Positions 51,201 through 64,000 of a stretch of 64,000 nt of DNA are shown here, one piece after another (within the stretch, counting starts at the first letter, position 1; every line of letters starts with the position of its first letter). The stretch is taken from assembly GCA_035582835.1 (NCBI GenBank), contig JAYKAV010002788.1, positions 800,125 to 864,124 on the forward strand, in the 5' to 3' direction. Origin of the DNA: Phoebastria nigripes. Lineage: Eukaryota > Chordata > Aves > Procellariiformes > Diomedeidae. The notes under the pieces are model-generated. The model saw only the letters and a list, made by a program, of their open reading frames with translations. It was not told the origin of the DNA and did not search any database. The position numbers and the translations under genes were made by a program.

Positions 51201-53610
51201 GAGAGGAGGTGAAGATTTCCTTTCTGATCCAAACTCTGGGTTTTTTCAGTTTGATCCTGAACAGTCGTAGAAAACCCATTGTCCAAACATCTGATGTTTC
51301 TTGATGTCACCATGGGTAGCAATTCAACCTTGGCCAGCTACCCATCTCTCATTTATCTAACAATGCTTTAGAGGAAGGAAATTATAGAATTAAAGTAGGG
51401 GTGTGAGAGGAAAATATTTTCCTCATTATAGGAAAGAGATATCACCACCACATCCAGGAGCATATATCAGGAAAGTACCAATCCCTGGGTTTGTACAGCA
51501 CCACATGCATTTCCAGTGGGGAGTGGTAGCTCCGAGCAAGATCGGGCACATCCCTGTTATACCATTACGACATAATTCTGATATAATAAATGTTTCCTGA
51601 GATGCCCCAGTGAGAGATGTGCTCCCTATAATAAGATATTATGTGGTCATATTTAATAACAGTAGGCACAGGAGTAAATGCCTTAGGTTTGTGTGTTATA
51701 GAATCTAAAGCACCGAGGCCTGATCCTAGGAAAACGCTGTTCTCTGGAAGAGTTAATTCAGATACTTTAGTGCTGCCTTGGAAGTTCTGAGTAACCTCTC
51801 GTATTTTACATAGTATTTCCCCTCAACACTGTAGTACCCAAGCATCTCTGAGATAAGCAATAAGCTCCTGACTAATATTTGTCATATTCAGTTCATTTGA
51901 GAGAATTAACTCTCCTCCTCTCTGTAGGACGAATAGCATGTGCAATTGCTCTGAATGGGCTTGACTTTTTTTTAAATACAAACATTGATTTAAGGGAGCA
52001 AGTGTGCCATGCACTTGGAGTGAGAACTTGTTCCTTTTATATCAGCCCCTGCCTCCTGGAAAATTCATTTCAGACAATGAGATGTGAGCCCAGGACATCA
52101 AAGCATTTGAAAATAACACTAATCTCTTAAGGAAAACCACTGCAAAGAACAAAACATTTGTATGAGTTAGGTAAGATTTTCAGATTTGAAAAGGCATTTT
52201 ATATAGGCAATGAAATTATGTAATGCTTAACAGCCACGCCAGGAGGAAGTTCCTTGTCCCAACAAACTCACATGCTCTTAAGAGTTTGCATCATAAGAAG
52301 CAACAGTAGAGATTGATGCTTAAGTAGTCCTTGAAGCAAAAGGTATTTGACAATGNGAAAGCAGGATACTGTGTCTTGTTTGACCATTGAGTCCTACACC
52401 ACATACCAAAACACTGAGGAACAGCAGGGATAGAGAGACACCAAAATGGCAGGAGAAATAAACGTGCATAAAAGAAGGTTAGATAATATCAATGGACAAG
52501 GAAATCACAGAAGCTTAGATCTGAACACACATTTTGCTTGCAGAATGAGTTTCATTGTACAGATGGTTACTACTTTTTTGTCTCAAAATAAAGACCGTTA
52601 CACTGTACATGCTGGCTTCTGCTCAACAAATACGTTCTGTTTCTTTCCTACCCCCATGAATATCCTACTTTTTTTTAATATGAATTTTAAGACATTTGAG
52701 CTTACACAGCCCAGTCACAGATCCAAAAACTACAGCTGAAATGTAGCTCTGAGCTGTGCTCTGGCACTCCCTCAGAGAGAGCTCTGGCTAGGTAAAGAGC
52801 TATAAAATTTCCTTTAGGTGAGCAGAAGGCTTGTATATTTGTGTGCCTCCTGGCTGGTAATGTTCTCCAGACTCTCATGCATGTATTTAGGGGTGGCAGT
52901 AAACATAAAACTCAAGAGCTGAAATCTAAAAATCTGCTATGCTAACGGATGGAAAGTCTCCTTCTTGGTCTGGGTCTGTCAGCTTTTCTTTCCCTTTCAG
53001 TGTTACATAAAAAAATCTTACAGGTTTGATTCCATTTAGTTGTCAGCTCTAGTGGATATTTTTAGTCCAAAAATTTCAACACTATCTTGAAACAGTGTTA
53101 AGCTAAGGACAGACAGCGATATGAACAAGTGTAACTTGACCCTATTTTTCTAAACAATATAGATAGTGAAACTATTAATCTCTCATTCTGTATCTATGTT
53201 TTCAAACCAAAACTTTCAAGAGGAAAGAAATTCAGTAAACATCTTCAGGTATCCAAATACTGTCCCTGGGTAATTATCAGAGAACAGAATCCACTGTAGA
53301 GAAGATGACAGCTAACAGGTTTCTTAAACATTTTTAAGAAATCCAGACTTGGAAATGGATACCCTAAATTATGTCCTTGTCCATGACTGCTTCTGTGTTT
53401 GGCTCAAGTAGCATTCTTCTTTTGCTCATGTTCACATGCAATTTGCTAACTTTCGTTAAAAGAAAATACGTTCTTTCACATCGACGCTATAACAATGGAA
53501 GGACACATTCAAAAGAATCAGACTAAATACACTAATGCTATTTAGACTTCTGGCAATCTTTATGAAGATGCTGGAACGCAGATAGCTACATCCTGTGTAA
53601 CAGTGATGCT

Positions 53611-53670
53611 TACACAAACACTTGAATTTGTGATACTGTGTTGCCTACACAAACACTTGAATTTGTGATA
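53611..53670. repeat. 25-bp direct repeat, 35-base period
   Basis: Segments 53611-53635 and 53646-53670 are identical (TACACAAACACTTGAATTTG and on to GTGATA), separated by ten bases. Confidence 0.92.
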
Positions 53671-53721
53671 AAATTTAAGCCATGTAAAAAACCAACCTTA
53701 AATCTACGTTGGCCCTCACAG

Positions 53722-53856
53722 CGCTGGCTGTGCCTGCTGCCCCACCGGCGCAGGGCTCAGAAGGAGCTCTGCAGCCACCCGGGGCAGAGCAGCACCCTGA
53801 GAACAAGCTGCAGGAGATAAAAAGATCCTTTCTTTCTAAGAGGTCCCCAGAATCAG
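53722..53856 (+). other. Unassigned exon candidate in a local GC-rich patch
   Basis: A 135-base segment lies between a possible acceptor (GGCCCTCACAG) and a good donor (AATCAG|GTGAAT). It is open in one frame (starting LAVPAAPPAQGSEGALQPPG and ending EIKRSFLSKRSPES), and would be a phase 1-1 exon of 45 codons. I do not recognise the peptide. The pyrimidine tract is weak and a stop lies upstream in frame, so chance is quite possible. It is in the upstream flank of the receptor gene, on the opposite strand. Confidence 0.12.
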
Positions 53857-56800
53857 GTGAATGACAACATTTTTTGGTCTTTTGTTTCTAGCCTGAGAAA
53901 GGATGAATACTGACAAAGAGAAAATTTTCATCTGTTGGAGATGTACTCTTTTCTTTCACTTGAATGGAAGAAAATTTAATCCAGTTAAAAGAAACCTTTG
54001 GAGGCAAAGCAGGCCTAGTTCCTTCAGTAATATTATTCAGTATTTAAATAACCAGTTTATCAAGAACACAAAGGCCTAATTTCAGAACTGGATATTAGGT
54101 GGATATGCAATTAACAGCCTAAAGGGAATTGAAGTCTGAGCCTATTTAAATGACTGTTGTGATTAAGATGTTTGACTGTCCTGTTTCTTTCCTTCTTGGA
54201 CTTTTTAATAGCCCCGTAATATCTCAGTGATTCTGTCTAGGTAATAGGACTTTCAAAGTGTACCTTTCCACTTTCAAAATGTACCTTCTAGGGATGTCAC
54301 TATGAAATTTCATATACCTGCATAAAATTTTTGCTTACATATCTTTAGTATTTTTATACCAATTACTGTTTCAGATTGCCTGTTTTGTTCTCCCACTCAA
54401 TATAAATACTTACTCATTATCCCAGTTTAAATTCTACCTGCAAAGCCTATTGATTTTTAGCTTTACCATCTTTAATTTTGTTTCTGAATGGTCAGCTGTA
54501 CACATATACATTACTACATGCTGAAAAATCCATTATTATACTTTGCTTAGAGTAAGAATCGCTTCTAGTTGAACAGGTATTTTTGATGACTGGTTTCAAA
54601 ATCATACTAGATAGCATTTTGATTGGAAATAGTAACTTGTCACATACTGAATCAACAACCACGTTTCTCTAAAATTGAGAAGGTGGCTCCTATACATCCA
54701 GCTTTGATATTAAATCCCTTCTAGTTAGCCTTTAGAGTGATTTTCCTAACCACTTGAATACCACAGAAAGTGAAGTTTGATCAATTGCAGAATCATGCTC
54801 CACAAGCTTTCCAAAGGGGGTATATGAGAAGAGGGTTGCCAAGGTTCCCAGGCAGAATATTCAGCACTTTTAGCCTCTCATTTTCTGCATTAAGAAAAAA
54901 CAAACAAACAAACACTAAAATCAGAAACATCATAGGAAGCCAGAAGACCTACTGAACTATAGATAAGTAAATATAAGATGAATAATATACTTTTAAGATA
55001 GTAAAGCTGCAGACAGAATATTACAACTTTATGCTGTTCTGACAGTACAAGTAGAAACAAACTAGTGATTTTTACAAGATTATTTTTTCATGAATAACTG
55101 GCCAAAGTGAGGGCTCTGTGTTTTATTTACTGTTAGCCACTTTAAATATATACTACTCTAGAAACAGGCTTGAACACTAAAGATGCCTCACCTTCTAAAT
55201 TTGCTAAAGACAACACAATTACGGCAATGCACTCACCAAGACAGAACTTCAGATTTGCTCGGATTTTATACCATATCTTTGCCTTTCCAACTACTGATGA
55301 ATAACTGCATAGCAGAAAGCCCCTGCAAATCTAAATTCTTAAAGAAAAATCTGATTACTTTAGTTCTCAAAAGTTAACTTAAGCATATTAAGTTTTCCCT
55401 CCCAGTAAACTTATTTAAGTGAAGTCTCCTTAGAACTGCTTTTTCTCCTCTTATATCTTTATAAATATTATTTAGAGGTCTCAGAGTGACCTTGAACAGA
55501 TTCTGATGTCTGAGAAAGCTAGCAAGAAATGCCCCTAGTGTTTTTCCCTGGTCCTGCCTTACTATCAGAGCACAACTCACAAAGAATAATTGCAGAACTG
55601 AATTGCAAGATTCAGGGGGGGGAAAAGTTTAGCCGGAGCTTTTCAGCTGTGTTGTTGACTGCAAGCACATAAGAGGAATCATATTATCTATAGCTCTCTG
55701 TATTTCTGAAACAAAATAAAGCACCATCTAAAGACTGAGATTTTAATCCTACAGCCTACATGGCTTTCTAAGAAAGATGTTGTAATTTAAATAGGAGGTA
55801 AAGGTATTATGCAGAATTAACTGGTAAGGTTCTACAGCCTGTAGAAGAGATTAGAGTAGGTGGTGATTTTAATAGCCTCTTCTGAGCTTAAAAACCATGA
55901 AAGCCTTGCTCTGCTTTTTTTCCAAAGTTGATCATCAAGACTGCAGTGCCTTTTGACATTTTTGGACAAGGCCCAAGCTAATATATATACTGCACANATT
56001 TTCAAAACTTAGAATGTTTGCTAAAACTTTCGAAAAAAGAAAATGTTGAAAAACTGGCCCCACACAAAGTTTAGGGAAAGGGATGTGTGTATTACCAAGA
56101 TTTTTCATGCCCACAGGTTTGTCTGTTCTTACTGCACTTGCTATTTTGCTAACTCCTAGTGTGTCCATCACGCTGGTAATGCTCATGTAAACTTGTTTTG
56201 CAGCAGCTCAGTTTTTATCTGGTCTTTGCAGCCTGGGGGACTGGGAATGCTTCTCTATTTACTTCTCTGTTACAAAACCACAGAGTCTCTTCCAGCACAT
56301 AGAAACTATGAGAATGATGAATTATCTATTCCCTCTGCTCCCAGATATAACTGTCTCAGTTACTTGTACGACTAAATATTTGTTGTCATCTCACATTCGT
56401 AAGTATTCTACTGTGGCCAAAAGTGGCAAAGCAGCAACACTAAATCAAAAGTTTTAATTTTCCATTCCATACGCCACAGCCCACTAGAAGATTCAAAACA
56501 GACTGAAGAAGCTGTAAAGGAACACAGACCTTGCAGCTGTGCNTAGAAGAGCAAATGTAGGCATTTACCAGACCAGTTAACGTTGCGTAGACCTTTTATA
56601 ACAATTATTTGCTTAGAGCTTTTAGTGTGTCATTTTTATTATGGTGAATGGAAGAGCAGTTCAGCTGCTGCCCTGAATCTCTCTCCAAGGAAGGATTTTT
56701 CTTTCCACAGCCCATACAGGGAACCTAGCACAGCTACGTTCCTAAATTAGGTGCCCGAACTTANGCAACGTGACTACTCTTGTGCGTAGAATAGCACGCG

Positions 56801-59800
56801 CTTACACCCACAACCAAGGCAGCCTTTTTGCCATTTGAAGCAAATAGCAGAGTGCACGCTCCCAGGCAGGCTCTTTTCATGCAGCGGCAGTGTTTTGCAT
56901 TCAGTTGAAACCTGTGTGAACAGCATGGATCTGCCAGAAAGTGCTCTATGGCTGTTGCCTTACATGGCCAGCTGGGAGGCCAAAAAAAATCGCGCTCTCT
57001 CTCATGCTAATACAATGTCCAGGTGCTGCAGTAGGGTCAGGGAGCATCAAAGGAAGGTGCCTGCACTTATCCATTTATGCTAATGCACACAGCTCCAGAA
57101 GAATGGAGTATGTCTGGGGTAACATTGCTGTGCTGTAAAACCACCCTTCTCCCAGAAGAGCTGCCCAAGCTCTCAGCTCTGCTAGCAGCACGTGACAACA
57201 TGCCGGGGGAAGCTTTAGGCTGGGGGAAGAAAGAGCTCAGACCCGACAGCGGTATGGAGAAGGTGAAAATACAGGAAAGGGGATAGTAGGATTCAGGGCC
57301 AAGGACTGATGTTTTACAAGGGGTGTAGGAGGCTCCACGGATCTGTTGTGCGGGGCTGTATTTTAGGCAGTAGACCTGGGAGCAATTGTAGAGCTTCACT
57401 CTAAGCTCTGTCTCTATTCCAACTTCAGCCCCACAGTCCTCCTTTGGTGCGTTTCTGTGACAAGGAAACCGCTGAAAGGGAGATACCCCATGCTCCAGCC
57501 AGCTCCACGAGGCTGGGTAAGTTAGGTGTCCCATCAGGAGCATTATACCCTCCAGCTTAAGAGAGGACTGCTGCTTTTGCCCTATCTATCATCTCCCATG
57601 TTCATAACCTTAACTGCTGCCGAGTCAGGACTGCCATTTAGCAAACTACTTGAGCTATGCTTTAACATACATTTAAGCTGACACTCACTCCTACCAAATA
57701 AAAGTAGTCCTCACACCTTGCCCACCTTTCTCTCTGCATGTCTCTTTGGACATTCTTAATTCACAGTAAGCAGCTGGACGGTAAAACAAGACAAGGCTGC
57801 TTTTCAGCTGCTTTGGCTTCCCAGGCAGGGCAGGGAGAGGGTTAGTTCTGCAGCCACACGAGTTCACTGAGGCACCTCCCTGCAGCCACAGGCACTGGTG
57901 CCAGCAGGGATGAGCGCTGAGGCTGGGGACAGGGCCAGGCGACGACAGCAGCAGCAGCTTCCAGGCACCAACACCACCAGTGGGCCACTGGCAGGCTTCC
58001 ACTTCGCACAACCTGCTGTGCATTAGTGCAGTCTAAATAGGCATTTGGCAAGCCTCGCATTACCTCATACAAGAGCATCTCCCTCCTTAATGCCATCATT
58101 AATTCTGTACTAAATGCATCTCATTTCAAGTAGGAAACAATAAAGAAAGGCAAAATTCTGGAGGCAATGGTGCAGAGAAGCCTCAAGAGTTGTGCTTCCA
58201 GTGGACAGACCTTACCAACAACATGCCAGTGCTTTCAACAGGATTACCACAATGCGGTGAAAATCAGAAAATTGGGATTAGAAGTAGTCAAAAAATAATA
58301 TAAATCTGAACATGATCTGAGCCAACTCAGTACCGTGTTAGGTATTAGAAGTAAATCAATTCATCTTGAAACTCCTAGGAGTTTGTCTTCACTACTAAAC
58401 AATAAAACTGCAGGGCCATCTTTCACATAATTCCATTATGAGCCATGGTGTTGCTCATATGGCCATGTATATGCCCAATTTTAAGAAACACAGAAAATAT
58501 AAGCGATTTTAAACTGTATGCAAAGAACCTACTAAACTATTATGATAATGACACACATGGAAATTAAAATATGCAATCTCAAAAAGAGAAGGTTTGGAAA
58601 CAAAGGAACTCAAATTGCATTTTTCTGAAACAGCTACTAAAATAATCTAAAGGTAAAGGGGTGCAGATAACACCGTTCAGAGGATATCTGTGGAAGCATG
58701 TTAAAAAGATGCCTCTTTTCACAGTTTGTCTATGGATATCTCAAAATCTTTATTTCTAGTCAGCTAGAAAAAGATTCAAACTGTTTATCCTATTGCCATA
58801 TAGACGGTATGTACATTTATTTGTCTGCTTACCCTCTGATGCTGATGCTAAGCAGTTTCTCAAATGTGTACCTGACAACGCAGTGCATCCTATAAATTTG
58901 CAGTACTTACTGCAATATCAAGGGTGACGAAGGAAACAAAATAGAGTTGCTGTCAGCGGCAACCAAATCTTTTTGGTTGATGGATGATAAGAATTCCTCA
59001 CTAAGGACCTTGATAATTAAAGTGTCGACAAAGTTATGTTGTTCTTCCCATACAAATGACATCTCTAATCATCCTAATTAACATCGTCCTAATTAACATT
59101 GCTGTTGCAGGAGAGGCTGGTATTCTCAATTTCACAAGCAACAAAGAATGCAATCCCCCACAAAGCATGTGAAGACTTACAAACTGTGCTTAGCTATACT
59201 CTAAAGGCATAGCGTATAAAAGCTGTAAACTCTCAAGCTGAATATAGAATTCTCACTCTTTCTAAAGAATATTCATGCTGATCCACACAAGCATTGGTGA
59301 TTAACTACACTGTGCTGCTCTAGCCCTCCGTTATGGAGCATAAGGCTGTGCTTGTAGAATGGTACACCTGCTAAATACATATTTATGGAACAAAATCCAA
59401 TCTGTGCATACACAGTACTTACCTCATCTGCTCACATAAATACTGTCCAGTTATCTTTCTGAAAGCAGGAAATATTTTATGCTTATACATAATTTTTTCC
59501 ATCAAGAAGTTANTTCTTAAAATTATCGTGCCTTTGGAAATATAACACGCTCAGCTATGCTTTGTGTCTAGTAATCTAACATCCACTGTTCGTGCATTCT
59601 AGGATTAAAAAAAGTACGTAGCAGACTTCAAATTTTGGGATCAGTAGGAATTTCTCTGGCTAATAAAACACAACCTGCAGTACAGCGTATCTGGCTTCTG
59701 CAGAGTAACGGGGTACCTGTATTAAGCAATGTTTCATTTTACTGTGAAAAGGCAGTGTGGTTACTCTCTACCAACAGAATATATTTTAAAGCCAGGCCAA

Positions 59801-60389
59801 CTGCATTCTAAGATGGATCAGGTTTATATTACAAATTGGAGTTCAGCCAACATTCGAGTTTTGATTAAAGGATCAAAAGATTACAGAGACTACATTAGCT
59901 ATGAGTACTTCATTAATGAGTCATATTCACTGGTTTTAAAAGGCCCTTTTTGGGGCTCAAATTGGAACACAAATTGCAGGCTGGTAAGACATATCTCAAG
60001 TGCTCTGTCGCATGGTTATCCAGCTGCCAGTTCCCCAGCCCTTTAAGCAGCGGTGTCTCTCCACGCTGTGCTACACTAGTTGCTTCTGCAGGCAAAACTT
60101 CCATGATTATTGCAGCTACTCTGTGGCAGCAGCTGGTCAGGAATCCCAAGAATCAAGAATAAAATTCATGCAAGCTATTCGAAGCAAGCAATCTGCTTTT
60201 TGTGCTGACAATTTTGCAGGGTAGCTTCACAGTAAATCAAAAGAGGGGTCATATAGGAACTGGATTTCACTGATCTCTAGCCATCAGACAGGATAAGTCT
60301 ACGTCGTACTCCAAGCACAAACTTGGCTCTCCTCCCCGTGCTTGGGCATACAGCCCATGCTGAAGTCGAGTGGACCAGAAACTCTATGG

Positions 60390-60394
60390 AACCT
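60390..60394 (+). repeat. Target-site duplication, left copy (AACCT)
   Basis: An exact five-base match to 60990-60994 on the far side of the solo LTR. It marks the insertion point. Confidence 0.88.
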
Positions 60395-60989
60395 TGTGCT
60401 GGTTTTGGCTGGGGTAGAGTTAATTTTCTTCATAGCAGCTAGTGTGGGGCTGTGTTTTGTATTTGTGCTGGAAACAGTGTTGATAACACAGGGATGTTTT
60501 TGTTACTGCTGAGCAGGGCTTACACAGAGTCAAGGCCTTTTCTGCTCCTCACACCACCCCACCAGCGAGCAGGCTGGGGGTGCACAAGAAGTTGGGAGGG
60601 GACACAGGTGGGACAGCTGACCCCAACTGACCAAAGGGATATTCCATACCATAGGACGTCATGCTCAGCATATGAAGCTGGGGGAAGAAGAAGGAAGGGG
60701 GGGACATTCGGAGTGATGGCGTTTGTCTTCCCAAGTAACCGTTACGCGTGATGGAGCCCTGCTTTCCTGGAGATGGCTGAACACCTGCCTGCCCATGGGA
60801 AGGAGTGAATGAATTCCTTGTTTTGCTTTGCTTGCATGTGCGGCTTTTACTTTCCCTATTAAACTGTCTTTATCTCAACCCACGAGTTTTCTCTCTTCTA
60901 CTCTTTGGACTCTCTCCCCCATCCCCCTGGGGGGAAGTGAGCAAGCGGCTGTGTGGTGCTTAGTTGCCAGCTGGGGTTAAGCCACGACA
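60395..60989 (+). mobile_element. Solo LTR, avian ERVL-type endogenous retrovirus
   Basis: A complete 595-bp LTR that begins TGTGCTGG and ends CACGACA, giving the usual TG...CA ends. It is flanked by identical 5-base sequences AACCT at 60390-60394 and 60990-60994, the target-site duplication size expected for ERVL. No internal viral genes are present on either side, so it is the product of recombination between two LTRs. Inside are a TATA-like CATATGAA near 60669 and an ATTAAA polyadenylation signal near 60859 in a typical R-region position, so orientation is plus. The text matches my memory of the TguLTR5-like family common in neoavian birds; the exact family name needs a repeat search. Confidence 0.9.
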
Positions 60990-60994
60990 AACCT
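60990..60994 (+). repeat. Target-site duplication, right copy (AACCT)
   Basis: The partner of 60390-60394, directly after the terminal CA of the LTR. Confidence 0.88.
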
Positions 60995-61784
60995 GCAGTC
61001 AACATTCAGCCTGCTTCCTGTTGCAGCAGTATCGCATGGCAAACACTCACCAATGCAGTCACGACAGCCTGGGCTTCAGCTGGCTCTGCAGCATGGCCAC
61101 GTGGGCATCAGGCACGCTGCAGCTAGCAACATGGCCCTTGCTCAGCAGGTACCACAGGCTTTTACCTACCTCTTGACCTACACCTAACATTACACTATTG
61201 AAACAGCCAAGTTCTGCAGCTGGGGTGTGGGTGTGCTTTAAACACCATTACCGTGACTGTAAGGGGTCTGAGCCTTCATGTCCCGCTGCCCTTCTGCGAC
61301 ACCTGCACTGTTCTGCAGCACAGCTGGGAGAAGTCACGGTGCAAATTCTTGCCATTCACAATAGGTCTCCCTCCAACCCTGGTGGAGTAGCAGTATTAAA
61401 CACCAGCCAGGCAGGCTGGCAGCAAAGTCTTGCGGCTTTTCTTTTTTTTTTTTTTAAATTGGTTGGAAACAGAAGTGCTGAGGTACTAACAGGCTGACTC
61501 CTGTTCTTACCTCTGCCATCGGAGTGGTTCCAAAGAATGTTTATCAATATGGTGACAGTTGCTTTATAGATATAAATACTGGCTCATCATTGCCAGTAGC
61601 AGACTAGGAATAATTTCTTTAAAATATTCCCATGCAAAGACAACTGGTAAGTTTCATGTGCATTACATAGCTGCAGGTGAATCAGGTGAAGTGTGTAACA
61701 GTTCATGGAAATGCTAACTGGACTCATGGAAATACTACCTATCACAGACTAGCCTGGAAATTAGCATTTAAAGTTATGGTTGTT

Positions 61785-61880
61785 TGCTGTTGGTTTTTTG
61801 TGGGGTTTTTGGTTTTTTGTTTGGTTTTTTGTTTGGTTTTGGTGGGTTTTGGTTGGTGGGTTTTGTTTTTTTTTTTAAAT
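61785..61880. repeat. G/T low-complexity tract (GGTTTT)
   Basis: About 95 bases of GGTTTT-like units ending in poly-T. Simple sequence. Confidence 0.85.
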
Positions 61881-61938
61881 CCAAGACTCACAACCATTTA
61901 AATATGTAGAAGTAGAGGCCCTAATGACTGCAGTCTTC

Positions 61939-61957
61939 CAAAAAAAAAAAAAAAAAG
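61939..61957. repeat. Poly-A tract
   Basis: Short A run, simple sequence. Confidence 0.75.
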
Positions 61958-64000
61958 AAAGTATCAGAACTCTCCACCACGTTGTGCCGGAACTGGACCC
62001 AGAAAGTGGCCATTGTGGCTATGAGAATTCAGTCTTTGAAAGATGGAAATATATCTGCCAGTCATGAATCCAGTGGCAGATTACTGTTCTTAATCTGAAA
62101 CATTTCCCTACTTACGTGGCTGTTTCCAGGGACTGACAAAGCAGATTATGACTGGAAGACCAGTCAGCTGTACTGGGGAGAACTAGCAGATGACCAAAAC
62201 AAGCATATTGAATGAAGTGCCTAAAAGTTCAATACCCGTTTTGGACAAATCTCACTTTTGATAATGTGGGAATTTCAGCCCCTGCACAGCAATCTGTGGG
62301 CAGGTACCTACTATCCTTCAGTCACAGCTGAGAAAGAATCCTGAAAAGCCACACGCCTCTTCCCAAACCGCAGGAGTTGATGTCAGTGCCGCCTGGGGCT
62401 ACTGCAAGGCATGTGCCTTTTGATTTTGCTTATACCAAAGACGGGGAAGGGGGGTAGTGAAAATTCTCTCTCTTCAGCTCATACCGACCTCCAAGCAAAC
62501 CTCCAGCAAAGGCATGCCGCTTGCCACCAACAGGAGGGAGTGAGGCCNAACACAATGAGCAGGCAGCATTCCCCTAACAGCGGTAATTGTAATACTTACA
62601 TAGAAATATCAAACATTAAATAATGGCTTTTGCCCAATACCCATCAACACAATAGGCGTACACTTTACAGCAAGGAAAAAAATCCTCCATCACAAATATT
62701 AAAAAGCTTGTGATGGTTGTGACATAGACATATGAAGTGCTTCCGTTTCTGCTTCAGAGGAAATAGCCATGCTGCTGCACCCACAAAGCATCCTATGGAA
62801 AACTTATTTCAGAGACAAGAACAAAACCACGTGTTTCTTCGTAAGCGAACTGTTCTGGCTTTTCAGATTTATTAATGTGAAGAGCTACATTTAAATTTAG
62901 CAGCAGTCTCATATTCAATTTCCTCCAATCCTGTAATTGTTATTAGCTTTGTAGTAAATAAAGTAACTCTGGGAAAGGGACAGAAAAATAGTCCATGCAT
63001 TTTTAGCAATCAGCGAATGCACTGTTACGAGCTTCGGAATATTAAGACTCCTTTTGGAAAAAGAGACCCCTGTAACCCAGCCAAATAGAGATGACCATTT
63101 ACGTCCTTCACACCCTTACTTGGTCTCCTTCATTTTCCAGCGCCCTCAACTCCTCAGCCAGGGGAGGGGAGGATACCAGCTCTGTGCAAGAGGTCACTTT
63201 TCCAGCTGCTCCAGCAAAAGCTCCATGGGCACCGCTGCTTTTCATACCACCACTCCAAGGGCTACAGAGGTGAAGTGTTAAGCGCCATGGCTGCCTGACA
63301 ATGGCTGGGGCAGGGCGGGAATGCATTGTTGTTTCTTATTATTTGTAGATTCCCAAATCTACCAATTTGAACTGTGAAACCAACCTGTAGCCCAGAGACA
63401 GGAATTCATTTTACCATCCTTTACCTTCACACTTCATGAAGAAAAGCTGCTGCCAATAAAGGCCAAGACATACCGTTGGCAGACGGCTTAGAAAGATTCC
63501 CACCAACAATGAAGCTGAGCGCAAAGCATGGCCTCTTCACAACTGGTGGCATTTCCAACAGAAGGTATCAAAACAGTAAGTCTGACTTCCAAGCTACTTG
63601 ACAAATAAGCATGAGTGGAAGAGAACTGTAACAGTCTGGAAGCTAAGTAAAAACTCCAGTGGCAAGAATGGAAGCAGCAGCAGCAAAAAATGATGAACGA
63701 ACCTGCCAGTTCCAAAGAGGTAAGTATACAGCCATTAAAAGTACCATGAGAAAATTAAAAAACTATCAGTTTACTTATAATCAAGGCATATTTTACTGAT
63801 AGATCGAGATCACGTGATAAGATGTTTTACATAACATCAAGAATTTCACATCATTACAGACCTCATTTGAGCTATGAAAGCAAGAGACTTTTGTATACTT
63901 CATGCTGGCATTGCTGGAAAGAAACCGTAACACAATTCTCGAATTTATTCGGATTGATTAGCAATAGCCATACTGCAGCAGCTGCCTTGTCATGGCTCAG

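Larger units (their letters stand above)
37745..60389. other. Upstream flank of the receptor gene, no gene recognised
   Basis: About 22.6 kb of AT-rich DNA in which reading frames are short and unlike any family I know. It holds the (CTTTT)n microsatellite, the 25-bp direct repeat, the weak exon candidate near 53.8 kb, and GC-richer patches near 50.5-50.7 and 57.8-58.0 kb. If the gene is RYR3, the known vertebrate neighbour on this side is FMN1, transcribed away; I could not identify any formin exon here. Confidence 0.6.
60995..64000. other. Non-coding flank right of the solo LTR
   Basis: Apart from the G/T tract and the short poly-A listed separately, I see no gene or recognisable repeat. 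Short ORFs present are not family-like. Confidence 0.6.

Noticed and set aside
57067..57543. 158-codon minus-strand frame, the longest outside the CR1, the N gap and the CpG island
   Set aside because: No recognisable domain, no splice or promoter context, and a frame this long is expected by chance in 64 kb read six ways.
1..64000. CRISPR arrays, operons, RNA genes or a new multi-gene system
   Set aside because: The sequence is vertebrate; the direct repeats seen are single duplications, no tRNA- or rRNA-like segment was recognised, and nothing supports a multi-gene system.

Overview
The window looks like bird nuclear DNA: AT-rich, gene-poor and non-coding, with scattered single Ns and one 624-base N gap typical of a draft short-read assembly. 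Two repeat families point to a bird: a long CR1 LINE ending in the 8-base motif ATTCTATG, and a solo LTR matching my memory of an avian ERVL-type family (TguLTR5-like), which would favour a neoavian species. That family match is recall, not a search.

The only host gene piece I can support is the first coding exon of a ryanodine receptor on the minus strand (36919-36966). It encodes MAEGGEGEDEIQFLRT and runs straight into a GTAAGC donor. Glu at residue 3 favours RYR3 over RYR2. The exon lies in a CpG island of about 1.3 kb (roughly 36340-37640) that also carries a (CGG)8 run and G-quadruplex-prone tracts. Since transcription runs leftward, 1-36918 reads as the start of intron 1 and 37.7-64 kb as upstream flank. 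I found no exon 2.

Intron 1 holds simple repeats, a 62-base poly-A tract, the assembly gap, a short CR1 tail (about 14.8 kb) and a 3.8-kb CR1 (about 24.9-28.66 kb) antisense to the receptor gene. The long CR1 keeps the end of ORF1 (SGNH/esterase-like) and most of ORF2 (endonuclease plus reverse transcriptase). It is inactivated by two stops and a frameshift, and has an unusual in-frame 284-bp second copy of part of its reverse transcriptase.

The upstream flank (37.7-64 kb) holds a complete solo LTR at 60395-60989 with an exact 5-bp target duplication, several simple repeats and short tandem duplications, and one weak unassigned exon candidate near 53.8 kb. I see no operon, CRISPR array, RNA gene or new multi-gene system. 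The most unusual object is the rearranged CR1.
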